Below are positions 1-8,213 of a stretch of DNA of 34,707 nucleotides, in pieces. Position numbers and translations under genes: made by a program. Positions within the stretch are counted from its first letter, which is position 1; each line of letters opens with the position of its first letter. This DNA comes from Phormidium willei BDU 130791. GTDB taxonomy: Bacteria; Cyanobacteriota; Cyanobacteriia; Cyanobacteriales; Geitlerinemataceae. The DNA lies in NCBI GenBank assembly GCA_001637315.1, contig LSZA01000042.1, positions 1 to 34,707 of the forward strand, read 5' to 3'. The notes below the pieces were generated by a model that was not told where the DNA came from, did not search any database, and saw only the letters and a program-made list of their open reading frames with translations.

Positions 1-36
1 TGCCCGGAGGGCGGGGTGGGTTCTCCCTGTGCCCAA

Positions 37-1074
37 TTAAGGGGCTGGATTGGGATATTTTGCCTGAATTGCGTCAATGGCGGCTAACATTTCTGGGGTT
101 AACTCCACCGCTACACTGCCGATATCTTCTTTTAACTGATCTAACGTCGTGGCCCCGATAATGGTACTGGCTACAAACCAGCGCGATCGCACAAAGGCCA
201 AGGCCATCTGGGCCGGTGACAATCCCCATTGTTTGGCTAACTCCAGATAGGCCCCTAACGCCGCTTGCACATTGGGTTTACCATAGCGTGCCCCAAAGCC
301 CGGAAATTGTCCGACGCGGGAGTTGGGATCGACGCCGCCTTGGTGTTTCCCGGTCAAGAAGCCAAAGGCCAGGGGACTGTAGGCTAATAAGGGGACATTC
401 TCCCGATAACTGGTTTCAGCGAGGGTTAGGTCAAACTCGCGATTGAGGAGACTATAGGCGTTCTGAATCGACACCACTCGGGGAAGGTTCAACGTCTGGG
501 CCAGATGACAAAACTGATTTACGCCCCAGGGGGTTTCATTACTCAATCCCACATAGCGGATTTTACCGGCATCCACCAGGTCTTTAAAGACGTCTAACTG
601 TTCGGTGATGGGAACGGTGGGTCGATCTTGGTCTGGGTTGAAGGTTCCGCCGCCAAAGAGGGGAACATAGCGATCGGGCCAATGGATTTGATAGAGGTCG
701 ATGTAGTCGGTTTTGAGTCGTTTGAGACTGTCATTGACCGCTTGTTCGATGTTGGGGCGATCGACTTTGCGATCTTTGCCGCGAATCCACTCCATCCGTG
801 AACCGCCGCCGGTGACTTTGGTGGCGATGATGAGTTGGTCTCGTTGCTGTTTGGCGAGCCATTGACCAATATACTCGCTGGTTCGGCCTTGGGTTTCCCC
901 TTGGCCGGGAACGGGGTACATTTCGGCGGTGTCGATGAAGTTGACCCCTTGGGCGATCGCATAATCGAGTTGTGCATGGGCCTCCTCGATGCTGTTTTGT
1001 TGCCCGTAGGTCATGGTTCCCAGACAGATTTCTGAGACCTGTAAATCACTATGACCGAGTTGGTGAGTTTTCAT
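37..1074 (-). CDS. NADP(H)-dependent aldo/keto reductase (Tas-like)
   Basis: Predicted cytosolic oxidoreductase of the aldo/keto reductase superfamily, a TIM-barrel enzyme that reduces aldehydes and ketones with NADPH. The catalytic tetrad is visible: Asp and Tyr in FIDTAEMYP near residue 50, Lys in IATKVTG near 85, and His in YQIHWPDR near 130. A C-terminal IIGATT segment fits the cofactor phosphate site. The insertion after the Tyr (VPGQGETQGRTSEYIG) is typical of the Tas/YhdN-like branch. I place the start at the ATG giving MKTHQLGHSD, because the family begins there; a longer form would add five residues. It lies 67 bases downstream of ubiA on the same strand and may be co-transcribed. 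The physiological substrate cannot be told from sequence. Confidence 0.93.
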   Translation of the reverse strand: MKTHQLGHSDLQVSEICLGTMTYGQQNSIEEAHAQLDYAIAQGVNFIDTAEMYPVPGQGETQGRTSEYIGQWLAKQQRDQLIIATKVTGGGSRMEWIRGKDRKVDRPNIEQAVNDSLKRLKTDYIDLYQIHWPDRYVPLFGGGTFNPDQDRPTVPITEQLDVFKDLVDAGKIRYVGLSNETPWGVNQFCHLAQTLNLPRVVSIQNAYSLLNREFDLTLAETSYRENVPLLAYSPLAFGFLTGKHQGGVDPNSRVGQFPGFGARYGKPNVQAALGAYLELAKQWGLSPAQMALAFVRSRWFVASTIIGATTLDQLKEDIGSVAVELTPEMLAAIDAIQAKYPNPAP

Positions 1075-1141
1075 AAAAATCGAGATCAATCACAAACTGC
1101 TGTTACTTCAGTGTAGGAGGAACTTCACGGCAATTCATCCC

Positions 1142-2011
1142 CTAAAGTCCCAAAAGCATCCCCAGTAACACCGCAAACCCTAGCCAGACATTTTGGGCAA
1201 ACAAATCGCCAAAGGCGGGACGGGGTAAGGCTTCTTCTTGAAGTCGGGCCACTTGCCAAGTCCAGCCCCCCGTGGCCAGGACTAACGCCAGCCAAAATTC
1301 GCTCCCTAAGCCCAGTTGAATGCCCACAACCCCCAAACAGACCACCGTGGCGATAAAACAGAGGGCGATCGCCGCCACAACCGCCTCTCCAAAGAAAATC
1401 GCACTGGAGTTAATGCCGATTTTTAGGTCATCCTCGCGATCGGATAGGGCGTAGATGGTATCAAACCCCAAGGTCCAGAAGACCGTGGCCCCCCATAACC
1501 ACCCAGTCGAGGCGGTTAACCCTCCCTCGACAGCACTCCAACTAATCAACACCGCAAACCCCCAAGCCAGGGATAGAACCAATTGGGGGACCGGAAACAC
1601 CCGTTTCGCGGCGGGATAAAGCAAAATCACGGGAACCGCCGCCACACAGAGGGCGAAGGAGAAGCGATTGAGATAGGAAGCCAAACCGGCTGCACAGAAC
1701 AGGGCCACAACTCCTACCACAATCCCCGTTTTAATGGACAAGGCCCGGGAGGCCAGAGGGCGGGATTGGGTGCGTTCAACTTGATTATCGATGTTGCGAT
1801 CCCAAAGGTCATTGGCGACACAACCGGCGGCGCTGGTGGCGAGGGTTCCCAGGATAATCACGCCAATTAGGGGCAGGGGTGGGGTTCCTTGGGCGGCTAA
1901 GACGACGGCCCAGAGGGCGGGAATCATGAGAATGAGGCGGCCGGCGGGTTTATGCCAACGCAAGAGGCGAATGACGGTTTTCCAGGTGGGTTCTGAGGGT
2001 TGAGTTAGCAT
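1142..2011 (-). CDS. ubiA: 4-hydroxybenzoate polyprenyltransferase (plastoquinone pathway)
   Basis: Membrane prenyltransferase of the UbiA superfamily, 289 residues. It attaches an all-trans polyprenyl chain to 4-hydroxybenzoate; in cyanobacteria this is an early step to plastoquinone. The first Asp-rich motif is clear (ANDLWDRNIDNQVERTQSRP, near residue 65-85), as is the second (YALSDREDDLKIGINS, near 190-205); both bind Mg-diphosphate. Eight or so hydrophobic helices are spread along the protein, as in the family. The start gives MLTQPSEPTWKTVIRLLRWHKP. The first 14 codons recur in decayed form 973 bases upstream (see 2942-2987), so the region in front of this gene has been rearranged. The native promoter may therefore have been replaced. 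Confidence 0.95.
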   Translation of the reverse strand: MLTQPSEPTWKTVIRLLRWHKPAGRLILMIPALWAVVLAAQGTPPLPLIGVIILGTLATSAAGCVANDLWDRNIDNQVERTQSRPLASRALSIKTGIVVGVVALFCAAGLASYLNRFSFALCVAAVPVILLYPAAKRVFPVPQLVLSLAWGFAVLISWSAVEGGLTASTGWLWGATVFWTLGFDTIYALSDREDDLKIGINSSAIFFGEAVVAAIALCFIATVVCLGVVGIQLGLGSEFWLALVLATGGWTWQVARLQEEALPRPAFGDLFAQNVWLGFAVLLGMLLGL

Positions 2012-2123
2012 GATTGAGATCTCTGACTGTTTCTAAGGTGGCGCGTTCCGATTATGATAAATTTGAGGTAGAACACCCCATACCATTCACTTGCTTTCGC
2101 CGAAACCTATATAAGCCAAGAAA

Positions 2124-2723
2124 TCAAAAATTGATGTTTTCAATTTCTTCATACTGACGTTGCAACTCTTTTTTTAAATCATAATAATCCTTCAAAGATG
2201 AGAGATTATTACGAGACATAAATCTAACAAATTCCCTTTCCTTGGATAACATATGGTAACGCAGACTTTTTGCAGGACTGTAACTGTGACGGAACTGAAA
2301 AGTATTAACTTGAGATAATACATCAGCTAATCCTTGATTTCCATTCGGATTATCAAACAACCCTCTATTTCGTGCTATATGTAGTTTTTTCGACAAGATT
2401 GAACAAAAAGCTTTGTCGGGACTATCTGTGTAAAATCCATCCGACATATAAAACGTTATGTCTCCAAGTTGATTCCCAGAATCATTAGCCTTTTCAAGGC
2501 AAACACGAGCAACTTCAGCTAACTTATCACAATAGAATTGCTCCCAAAACTCTGCATTATCTGGATAGACTCGATCCGCTTCAATGATTTCAGATCTAAA
2601 GATTGGTGTCTCAGCTGAAATACGATACCCCCAAATCAAAAAAATATCCCACTTTTCGTCTTGATCATCAAAATGTCTAATGTCCAGGTAAGTTGTATAT
2701 CCAAACTGTGACTCATTATTCAT
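2124..2723 (-). CDS. Hypothetical protein, AT-rich orphan gene
   Basis: I do not recognise this 199-residue protein. It is acidic and aromatic-rich with no signal peptide or membrane segment. The N-terminal half looks like a compact beta-rich domain (YLDIRHFDD, WDIFLIWGYRIS, DITFYMSDGFYTD); the C-terminal 40 residues (LSSLKDYYDLKKELQRQYEE) are predicted helical or coiled coil. Base composition is clearly more AT-rich than flanking genes and I see no HIP1 octamer from about 2016 to 2941, unlike the neighbours. The gene sits between ubiA and a decayed copy of the ubiA 5' end, so it probably arrived by recombination. A small inverted repeat (GTCTAG...CTAGAC, about 2754-2771) lies just upstream of the start and could be an operator, though nothing else supports this. 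Confidence 0.7.
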   Translation of the reverse strand: MNNESQFGYTTYLDIRHFDDQDEKWDIFLIWGYRISAETPIFRSEIIEADRVYPDNAEFWEQFYCDKLAEVARVCLEKANDSGNQLGDITFYMSDGFYTDSPDKAFCSILSKKLHIARNRGLFDNPNGNQGLADVLSQVNTFQFRHSYSPAKSLRYHMLSKEREFVRFMSRNNLSSLKDYYDLKKELQRQYEEIENINF

Positions 2724-2941
2724 GGCGTAGTCTCTTTTTGATGTTGAATGGAAGTCTAGAAAGCCCTAGACTAATTACTTGCAAACGCTCTACTATAACA
2801 TTTTTCGATAAAAGCAGGGTACAGTACAGAATTTCGAAAATTGCGTTACGATGCTTTGTCAATCTTTGACTGCATTAGGAGAATGAGTCTCACACCTATT
2901 ATTCATGCAAAGACTGACTAAGTCAATGGGCAAACTCTAAA

Positions 2942-2987
2942 GAATAACGGTTTTCTAGGTCGGTTCGGAGGGTTGAGTTAGCATAAT
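2942..2987 (-). pseudogene. Decayed second copy of the ubiA 5' end
   Basis: Read on the minus strand this stretch gives ATG and then M-L-T-Q-P-S-E-P-T-stop-K-T-V-I, matching the first 14 codons of UbiA except that Trp10 has become TAG. Over 41 aligned bases only four differ from 1974-2014; two of the three codon changes inside the matched peptide are silent (Ser TCA/TCC, Pro CCC/CCG) and one creates the stop. Homology ends abruptly just past codon 14. It is a remnant of a diverged ubiA allele, separated by 973 bases from the functional copy, with the AT-rich gene between them. No product is expected. Confidence 0.8.
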
Positions 2988-2989
2988 AA

Positions 2990-3042
2990 GGCAGTAGGCA
3001 GTAGGGGGAGAAGGCAAGAGGCAAGAGGCAAGAGGCAAGAGG
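2990..3042. repeat. Heptamer tandem repeat (GGCAGTA x2, GGCAAGA x4)
   Basis: Two copies of GGCAGTA (2990-3003) are followed by a G-rich interruption and four perfect copies of GGCAAGA (3013-3040). Short tandem heptamers of this type are a known class of cyanobacterial intergenic repeat. The rest of the 2724-3119 gap holds the ubiA remnant and no gene that I can support. Confidence 0.85.
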
Positions 3043-3119
3043 TGAACCACTTCAGGCACAGAGGACACAGGGTAGTACCCTTGTGGTCGCTCTCTTCCGA
3101 CATTCGGGGGGATTGTTCT

Positions 3120-4064
3120 TTAATCGTCGTTAATTTTGACGCCTGTAAAGTTTGCGCCTTTGGTGCGAGCTAGGGTTAAATCGGCATCAAATAAATTGGC
3201 ATTGGTTAAGTTAGCATCGGTTAAATCGGCTTTGGTTAAGTTGGTTTCTAAAAGATTGGCTTCTCGTAAATCAGCGCCTCGTAAATCGGCGCGCGTCATG
3301 TTCGATCGCGCCAAATTGGTCATATGAAGGGTCGCTTTTTGTAGGCGAACGTCTCGCATCCTAGCACTGGCAATAATCGCATCAGACAAATCGGCACCGC
3401 GAACGTCAGCTTCGGTTAAATCCGCGTCAATCATCGTAGCGCGTCGGAGACTGGCCCATTTGAGTTTAGCTTGGGTGAAAATGGTTCCCCGAAGATGGGT
3501 TTGAGTTAAGTTTGCTCCGGTTAAATTCGCACGAGTTAAGTCCGCATAACTTAAATCAATATCCCGTAAATCACAATAGGATAAATTGGCGCCTCGTAAG
3601 TTGACGGGGTTATAAATCCGGCGTTCATAGCGTAAATTGGCCCCACGTAAGGAGGCGCCCCGTAAGTCGGCGCCACTGAGGTTGCAACTGCGTAAATCGG
3701 CCCCCATTAAGTTGGCGTCAATGAGGGTCGCTAGGCTTAAATCCGCGCCGCGTAAATCGGCTCGTTGTAAAATGGCTCCATGTAAATCTGCATCTCGCAG
3801 ATGGGTATTTTGTAAATTGGCTTGTTTGAGATTGGCGCCGCCGAGTTTGCTTTTGCGCAGATCCGCCCCATCGAGTTGACTACGGGTGAGATAGGCGAAG
3901 AGTAAATCCGCTCCTTGAAGATTGGCCCCACTGAGTCGGATCCCGATCAGTTCTGCACCGGATAGTTTGGCGTTACAAAGGGTGACGCTCTTAAAATCTA
4001 CATCTCCGGAAATGTAACGTTCTAAAACTTCCCGAGCGTCCATAGAAGTTTGGGCCAGTGTCAT
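3120..4064 (-). CDS. Pentapeptide repeat protein
   Basis: A 314-residue protein made almost wholly of A(D/N)LXX pentapeptides from about residue 30 to 305, which fold as a right-handed quadrilateral beta helix. Examples are LSGANLQGADLLFAYL and LRGADLREANLLETNL. An interruption near residues 145-155 (RYERRIYNPVNL) would form a loop or coil break. The N-terminal 28 residues (MDAREVLERYISGDVDFKSV) are a short helical cap common in cyanobacterial members. No signal peptide is seen, so a cytosolic location is likely. It begins 12 bases after the stop of the upstream unknown gene and is probably translated from the same transcript. The function of most cyanobacterial pentapeptide proteins is unknown; nothing here specifically suggests gyrase mimicry. 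Confidence 0.92.
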   Translation of the reverse strand: MTLAQTSMDAREVLERYISGDVDFKSVTLCNAKLSGAELIGIRLSGANLQGADLLFAYLTRSQLDGADLRKSKLGGANLKQANLQNTHLRDADLHGAILQRADLRGADLSLATLIDANLMGADLRSCNLSGADLRGASLRGANLRYERRIYNPVNLRGANLSYCDLRDIDLSYADLTRANLTGANLTQTHLRGTIFTQAKLKWASLRRATMIDADLTEADVRGADLSDAIIASARMRDVRLQKATLHMTNLARSNMTRADLRGADLREANLLETNLTKADLTDANLTNANLFDADLTLARTKGANFTGVKINDD

Positions 4065-4076
4065 TCCATCATGAGC

Positions 4077-5312
4077 TTACAGTAGAAACGATCGCGTCCA
4101 ACTCGGACGTTTCTGTCCTGGCTCACGGCCATGGACTTTCAGGCGATCGGCACTGCTTAGCTTCAATTCTAGGATACTCTCGTACATCTGAGTGCCGAGG
4201 CGATGTGGATCGTGCTCGGTGTTGGGATTGAGGGAGGCTAAGTCGAGTACGACATGGAGACAGCGGCCTTTTTGTGTGGCGAGTAGGTTAATCCCGGAGG
4301 CGCGATGACGCTGAATTAACCAACGGGCGATCGCGCGGGGAGTTCCCAAGCTGGCCTGTTGCTGTAACTCACCGTTGGCTGGCGCGGCTGACTGGCTGGG
4401 GGGGGTGGAGGGAACGGGATGTTCGAGAACGCCGCCAATGCGATTGAGGTTTAAGCGTACGTCGTTGAGGAGGCTGCTGACGGCTTCATGTTTGATGCGC
4501 AGTTGCTCTTGGGGGTCGATGTGAGCGCAAGTGGCTTCTAGGTTCATTTCTAGGTCCGTGATGCTTTGGGCGATCGCCTCGGTGAGATCTTTACTCGATC
4601 GCCGAATCAGATCCTGAACTTCATCGGTGGTGGCTAGATGTTGCAGCAGGCGATCTGATAAACGGGGTGAACTGGTGGCTGGTGAGTGGGCTGGATTGGG
4701 GGCGGCCGGTAAGATGGGTGCTGGCTCCTGCGCGGGCGATACAGGCGGGTTAGCCCCTGTATTGAAGGTCATGCCAAAAAAGAGGCTATTGTCGCTCTCA
4801 TCGTCCTCTAGGTCTGGCTCTGAGGCTCTTTGAGGGTCTATCTGCAAGGCGGGACTATCGGTAATAGGCTTGCCAAAGCCGATGTCTTCTGGGGGAGACT
4901 CAAACTCCGCTACGAGATCCTGAGAACTCTCCTGAGAAGTCTCCTGAGAACTTTCCTGAGAGCGATCGCCCACGGCTTGCACATAAAAGCGCGTCAAACA
5001 CCGAACCAGCAAATCGGCGGCGTTGAGATTCTCATCCACCCCATCGAGGTTGCGGGCCGTGCGATGGAGACGGCTATCGAGTTCGTCTAACGTCGGACAA
5101 GCCTCGAAGAGATGGCGTAGCAGTTCATCGAGTTCCTGGGCCTTCAGGGCCATCCAGTCGCGATCGCTAAAATCGAACTGGCGATAAATCGTGGAAAAAA
5201 TCAGAATTTTGCTACGTAGGGGATTGGTTTTACGCAACAACTGTCCCCGCACGTCAAAGAGATCGTCGAGGCCTTGGATTCGAGTAACCGTCAGTTCGTC
5301 GCTGTCAAACAC
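4077..5312 (-). CDS. Conserved protein of unknown function with a C-terminal module shared with the 24.3-27.3 kb gene
   Basis: I cannot name this protein. The open frame runs to a TTG at 5471, but the first ~50 residues are low-complexity (SLWTSLLASLWASL, encoded by 12-base repeats), so I prefer the GTG at 5312 (VFDSDELTVTRIQGLDDLF), which has AAGAG eight bases upstream; this start is uncertain and no early ATG exists. That gives about 411 residues. Visible parts are a helical N-terminal domain, a SQES/SQET repeat, an acidic and Pro-rich linker, a helical segment (DEVQDLIRRSSKDLTEAIAQ), and a C-terminal ~85-residue module ending KVHGREPGQKRPSWTRSFLL. That module resembles the repeated N-terminal modules of the DUF1574-type protein at 24316-27279. 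It lies 12 bases in front of the pentapeptide gene and is divergent from ppx. Confidence 0.75.
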   Translation of the reverse strand: MFDSDELTVTRIQGLDDLFDVRGQLLRKTNPLRSKILIFSTIYRQFDFSDRDWMALKAQELDELLRHLFEACPTLDELDSRLHRTARNLDGVDENLNAADLLVRCLTRFYVQAVGDRSQESSQETSQESSQDLVAEFESPPEDIGFGKPITDSPALQIDPQRASEPDLEDDESDNSLFFGMTFNTGANPPVSPAQEPAPILPAAPNPAHSPATSSPRLSDRLLQHLATTDEVQDLIRRSSKDLTEAIAQSITDLEMNLEATCAHIDPQEQLRIKHEAVSSLLNDVRLNLNRIGGVLEHPVPSTPPSQSAAPANGELQQQASLGTPRAIARWLIQRHRASGINLLATQKGRCLHVVLDLASLNPNTEHDPHRLGTQMYESILELKLSSADRLKVHGREPGQKRPSWTRSFLL

Positions 5313-5361
5313 GTTTACGCTCTTAAGATGCACCGGTCGCACAGGCAAGGGACATAATCGT

Positions 5362-5403
5362 AGACTCGCCCAAAGACTTGCCAAAAGACTCGTCCAAAGA
5401 CTG
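5362..5403. repeat. 12-base tandem repeat in the 5' region of the preceding gene
   Basis: Three and a half degenerate copies of AGACTCGCCCAA occur at 5362-5373, 5374-5385, 5386-5397 and 5398-5403. If the long open frame were used they would encode a SLWT/SLLA/SLWA peptide repeat; if the GTG at 5312 is the start they lie in the leader between this gene and ppx. The 5313-5571 divergent region contains no other gene that I can support. Confidence 0.75.
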
Positions 5404-5571
5404 ATGGCACCAGACGAGATATCATCAAAACAAGTTGCACTGTTTGTACTCCTAAGTTTTCGAGCCGTCAAGACGGGGGACTCCCCCCAGCCACGATAGA
5501 ATCAACCTATTTGTTGTCGGACGTGTTCTCGCGGATACTGAGGACAACGTCCTAGTTTTGAGGATTTGGTC

Positions 5572-7215
5572 ATGACAGACACCACACCGCCGAGCAATGC
5601 GATTCGGATGCAAGCTCGCCCTGCGGGGGTTTCGGTCCGTTCTAACTACGTTTTGGCTGCGATCGATATCGGAACAAACTCCATTCACATGGTTGTGGTT
5701 CAGATTCAGCCGGAACTCCCGGCTTTCACCATTATTACGCGAGAAAAGGAAACTGTCCGTTTGGGGGACTGCGATCTCGACACCGGGAATCTTAAACCCG
5801 AGATTATTGAGTGTTCAGTCGAGACGCTACGACGCTACCAAAAAATTGCTCACAGTCTCGCGGCGGATGAGATTGTCGCTGTAGCCACCAGTGCGACGCG
5901 GGAAGCCCCCAATGGCCAGGAGTTTATTCAACGGGTGCGGGATGAGTTGAATTTGTCGATTAATCTCATTTCGGGGCCGGAAGAGGCGCGACGGATTTAT
6001 CTCGGGGTGTTGTCGGGGATGGAATTGGCCCGTCAGCCTCATGTGGTGATTGATATCGGCGGCGGTTCGACGGAGTTGATTCTCGGTGATGGCCAGGAAC
6101 CTCGCAGCCTCAGTAGTACGAAGGTGGGGGCGGTGCGTCTGTCGGGCCAGTATGTCCATAGTGACCCCATTGAGGATCAAGATTACACCGCTCTCGAAGC
6201 CTATGTGCAGGGAATGCTCGAACGTCCGGTTGAGGAGGTGTTGGCTAAGGTTCAGCCGGGGGAAACGTTACGCATGGTGGGAACCTCGGGAACGATTGAG
6301 GCGTTGGCGACGATGGATGCGATCGATCATTTAGGTGGGGTTCCTAGTCCCCTCAATGGCTATGTTCTCAGTTTTAAGCATCTCCATAAACTACTCAAAA
6401 AACTCCGCAAGAGTAGTTATGAGGAACGACTCGATATTCCGGGGATGGTGGAACGTCGCGCCGAGATTATTGTGGCGGGGGCGGTGATTCTCCATGAGGC
6501 CATGTCTCTGTTGGGCGTCGATGAACTGATTATTTGTGAGCGGGCTTTACGGGAGGGCATGATTGTTGATTGGATGCTCAATCGAGGCTTGATTGAGGAT
6601 AAACTCTGTTATCAAAGTTCGGTTCGTGAACGCAGTACCCGCAAGATTGCTAAAAAGTATCATGTGGATTTGCCTTATGCTGAACGCACGGCGGAGTTTG
6701 CGGTGAGTTTGTTTGACCAAACTCAGGGAGTTCTCCATGAGTGGGGTGAGACGGAACGGGAGTTATTATGGGTGGCGACGTTACTCCACAATTGTGGACT
6801 TTATATTAGTCATTCGGCGCATCATAAGCATTCCTATTATTTGATTCGTCATGGGGAATTGCTCGGGTTTACGGAATTAGAGATTGAGGTGATTGCGAAT
6901 TTAGCTCGTTATCATCGCAAGAGTGCGCCGAAGAAAAAGCATGACCCTTATGCGAATTTGTCGAGTGGCGATCGCCTCCTGGTTCGCCAGTTGAGTGGGT
7001 TGATGCGGTTGGCGATCGCCCTCGATCGCCGCCAACTCGGAGCGATTCACAAGGTCCGTTGTGAACATCGCCCCGATTCGAAGCAGATGAAGTTGTTATT
7101 ATATCCTAAAAAAGTGGGAGATCCTTGTGATTTGGAACGTTGGAGCATTAATTACAAGAAAGAGCTGTTTGAGGATGAATTTGGGGTTGAGCTATTGGTT
7201 TTATTAGCCAGTTGA
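5572..7215 (+). CDS. ppx: Exopolyphosphatase / guanosine pentaphosphate phosphatase family protein
   Basis: Ppx/GppA family enzyme of the ASKHA fold, about 547 residues. The family hydrolyses terminal phosphate from polyphosphate and, in some members, pppGpp. The N-terminal phosphate-1 motif (AAIDIGTNSIHMVV, near residue 31-44) and the phosphate-2 motif (VVIDIGGGSTELIL, near 159-172) are intact, as are the SGPEEAR loop and the catalytic Glu in the TSATREA region. The C-terminal part has an HD-like helical domain (ATLLHNCGLYISHSAHHKHSYYLI), as in long Ppx forms. I choose the ATG at 5572; a TTG two codons upstream is in frame but unlikely. The gene is divergent from the unknown gene at 4077-5312. 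Whether it acts on polyP or pppGpp cannot be told. Confidence 0.94.
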   Translation: MTDTTPPSNAIRMQARPAGVSVRSNYVLAAIDIGTNSIHMVVVQIQPELPAFTIITREKETVRLGDCDLDTGNLKPEIIECSVETLRRYQKIAHSLAADEIVAVATSATREAPNGQEFIQRVRDELNLSINLISGPEEARRIYLGVLSGMELARQPHVVIDIGGGSTELILGDGQEPRSLSSTKVGAVRLSGQYVHSDPIEDQDYTALEAYVQGMLERPVEEVLAKVQPGETLRMVGTSGTIEALATMDAIDHLGGVPSPLNGYVLSFKHLHKLLKKLRKSSYEERLDIPGMVERRAEIIVAGAVILHEAMSLLGVDELIICERALREGMIVDWMLNRGLIEDKLCYQSSVRERSTRKIAKKYHVDLPYAERTAEFAVSLFDQTQGVLHEWGETERELLWVATLLHNCGLYISHSAHHKHSYYLIRHGELLGFTELEIEVIANLARYHRKSAPKKKHDPYANLSSGDRLLVRQLSGLMRLAIALDRRQLGAIHKVRCEHRPDSKQMKLLLYPKKVGDPCDLERWSINYKKELFEDEFGVELLVLLAS

Positions 7216-7362
7216 TTTCTCTGTTATTTTCTGGTTATGATAAAGGACGATAATGCCTATCCCGAGTGAGCTGAGGAATCGTAAAACCCCGCCAACTATG
7301 GTTCTTCAGCTAGCCAATTTTGACTAAAATTATCGTGAATCATGACTCATGGAACGTAAAAA

Positions 7363-7767
7363 ATGCTCTTAGATGGAATTGAGGCAGAACTGTCTGGATT
7401 TGTGATTTCCCTGAATGGAATTTTGACGGGGTTTTGTCAACTGTTGGCCTTGTTTGTGATTGCGATTGGCGTGACCCGCGCCTTGGCAATTTATCTCAAA
7501 GACGCTCTCTTTAGACCCCAAACCACTGAGGCGTTTCAACGGGGTCGTTTGGTGATGGGATATTCGTTTTCTCTGGCGCTGAGTTTCTTGATTGGGGCAA
7601 CGATTCTCAAGACGATGATTTCGAGTCGTTGGGATGATATTGCTCGTTTGGCGGCCATTATTTCCGTGCGGACTGTGTTAAATTATCTATTGCTGCAAGC
7701 CATTAGTAAAGCGAGTCCAGCGGTGGAAGAGACCATGGCGGCACAAGCTACGACATCAGAGTCTTAG
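7363..7767 (+). CDS. DUF1622 family membrane protein
   Basis: A 134-residue integral membrane protein with three hydrophobic helices (roughly residues 10-40, 66-88 and 95-115). It matches my knowledge of the DUF1622 family, in which an N-terminal helix (FCQLLALFVIAIGVTRALAIYL) is followed by a conserved FQRGRLVMGYSFSLALSFLIGA stretch and the RTVLNYLL motif. The family has no assigned biochemical role. It lies alone between ppx and folB on the same strand; the 147-base upstream gap shows no clear hairpin. Codon use is like its neighbours. Confidence 0.85.
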   Translation: MLLDGIEAELSGFVISLNGILTGFCQLLALFVIAIGVTRALAIYLKDALFRPQTTEAFQRGRLVMGYSFSLALSFLIGATILKTMISSRWDDIARLAAIISVRTVLNYLLLQAISKASPAVEETMAAQATTSES

Positions 7768-7820
7768 CTTAACCATAAAGGTGCTAAATTGTCAAGAAAA
7801 ACCATTAAAAAAATAGGGTT

Positions 7821-8189
7821 ATGGATTGTATTGAACTCTCACAAATTCGCTGTTACGGTTACACCGGATTTTTAGCCGAGGAACAGGTTTTAGGCCAGTG
7901 GTTTGAGGTCGATTTAACCCTCTGGCTAGAGTTAGAAGCGGCGAATCAAAGTGATGCCATTGAGGATACATTAGACTACCGCCAGGCGATCGCCCAAGTC
8001 AAAGACATTATCAAAACCGAGAAATTTGCCCTCGTTGAACGACTGGCCGGGGCGATCGCCGACTCCCTTTTAACCTTAGAGAAAGTGCAGCAAGTCCGAG
8101 TCCGCCTGAGCAAACCCGCCGCCCCGATTCCCGACTTTGGCGGTCGCATTACCATTGATATCACGCGCCCAGGTCCCCAGAACTCCTAA
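7821..8189 (+). CDS. folB: Dihydroneopterin aldolase
   Basis: Folate-pathway enzyme that converts 7,8-dihydroneopterin to 6-hydroxymethyl-dihydropterin and glycolaldehyde. At 122 residues it has the usual family length. Recognisable elements are the N-terminal YGYTGFLAEEQVLGQWFEVD (pterin-binding strand and the conserved Glu), the DTLDYRQAIAQV segment, and FALVERLAGAIADSLL with the conserved Glu of the pterin pocket. The C-terminal VRLSKPAAPIPDF is the conserved KP(x)API motif. It follows the DUF1622 gene by 53 bases and faces the acidic protein gene at 8214, only 24 bases away. Confidence 0.95.
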   Translation: MDCIELSQIRCYGYTGFLAEEQVLGQWFEVDLTLWLELEAANQSDAIEDTLDYRQAIAQVKDIIKTEKFALVERLAGAIADSLLTLEKVQQVRVRLSKPAAPIPDFGGRITIDITRPGPQNS

Positions 8190-8213
8190 ATCGTCACTAA
8201 ATCGCCGCTAATC

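Noticed and set aside
3637..3879. Lys/Ser/Ala-rich frame opposite the pentapeptide gene
   Set aside because: Its repetitive KSAPRK pattern is the reverse complement of pentapeptide codons.
3120..4064. Quinolone-resistance (Qnr/MfpA-like) pentapeptide protein
   Set aside because: Generic A(D/N)LXX repeats are widespread in cyanobacteria and nothing here is specific to gyrase mimics.
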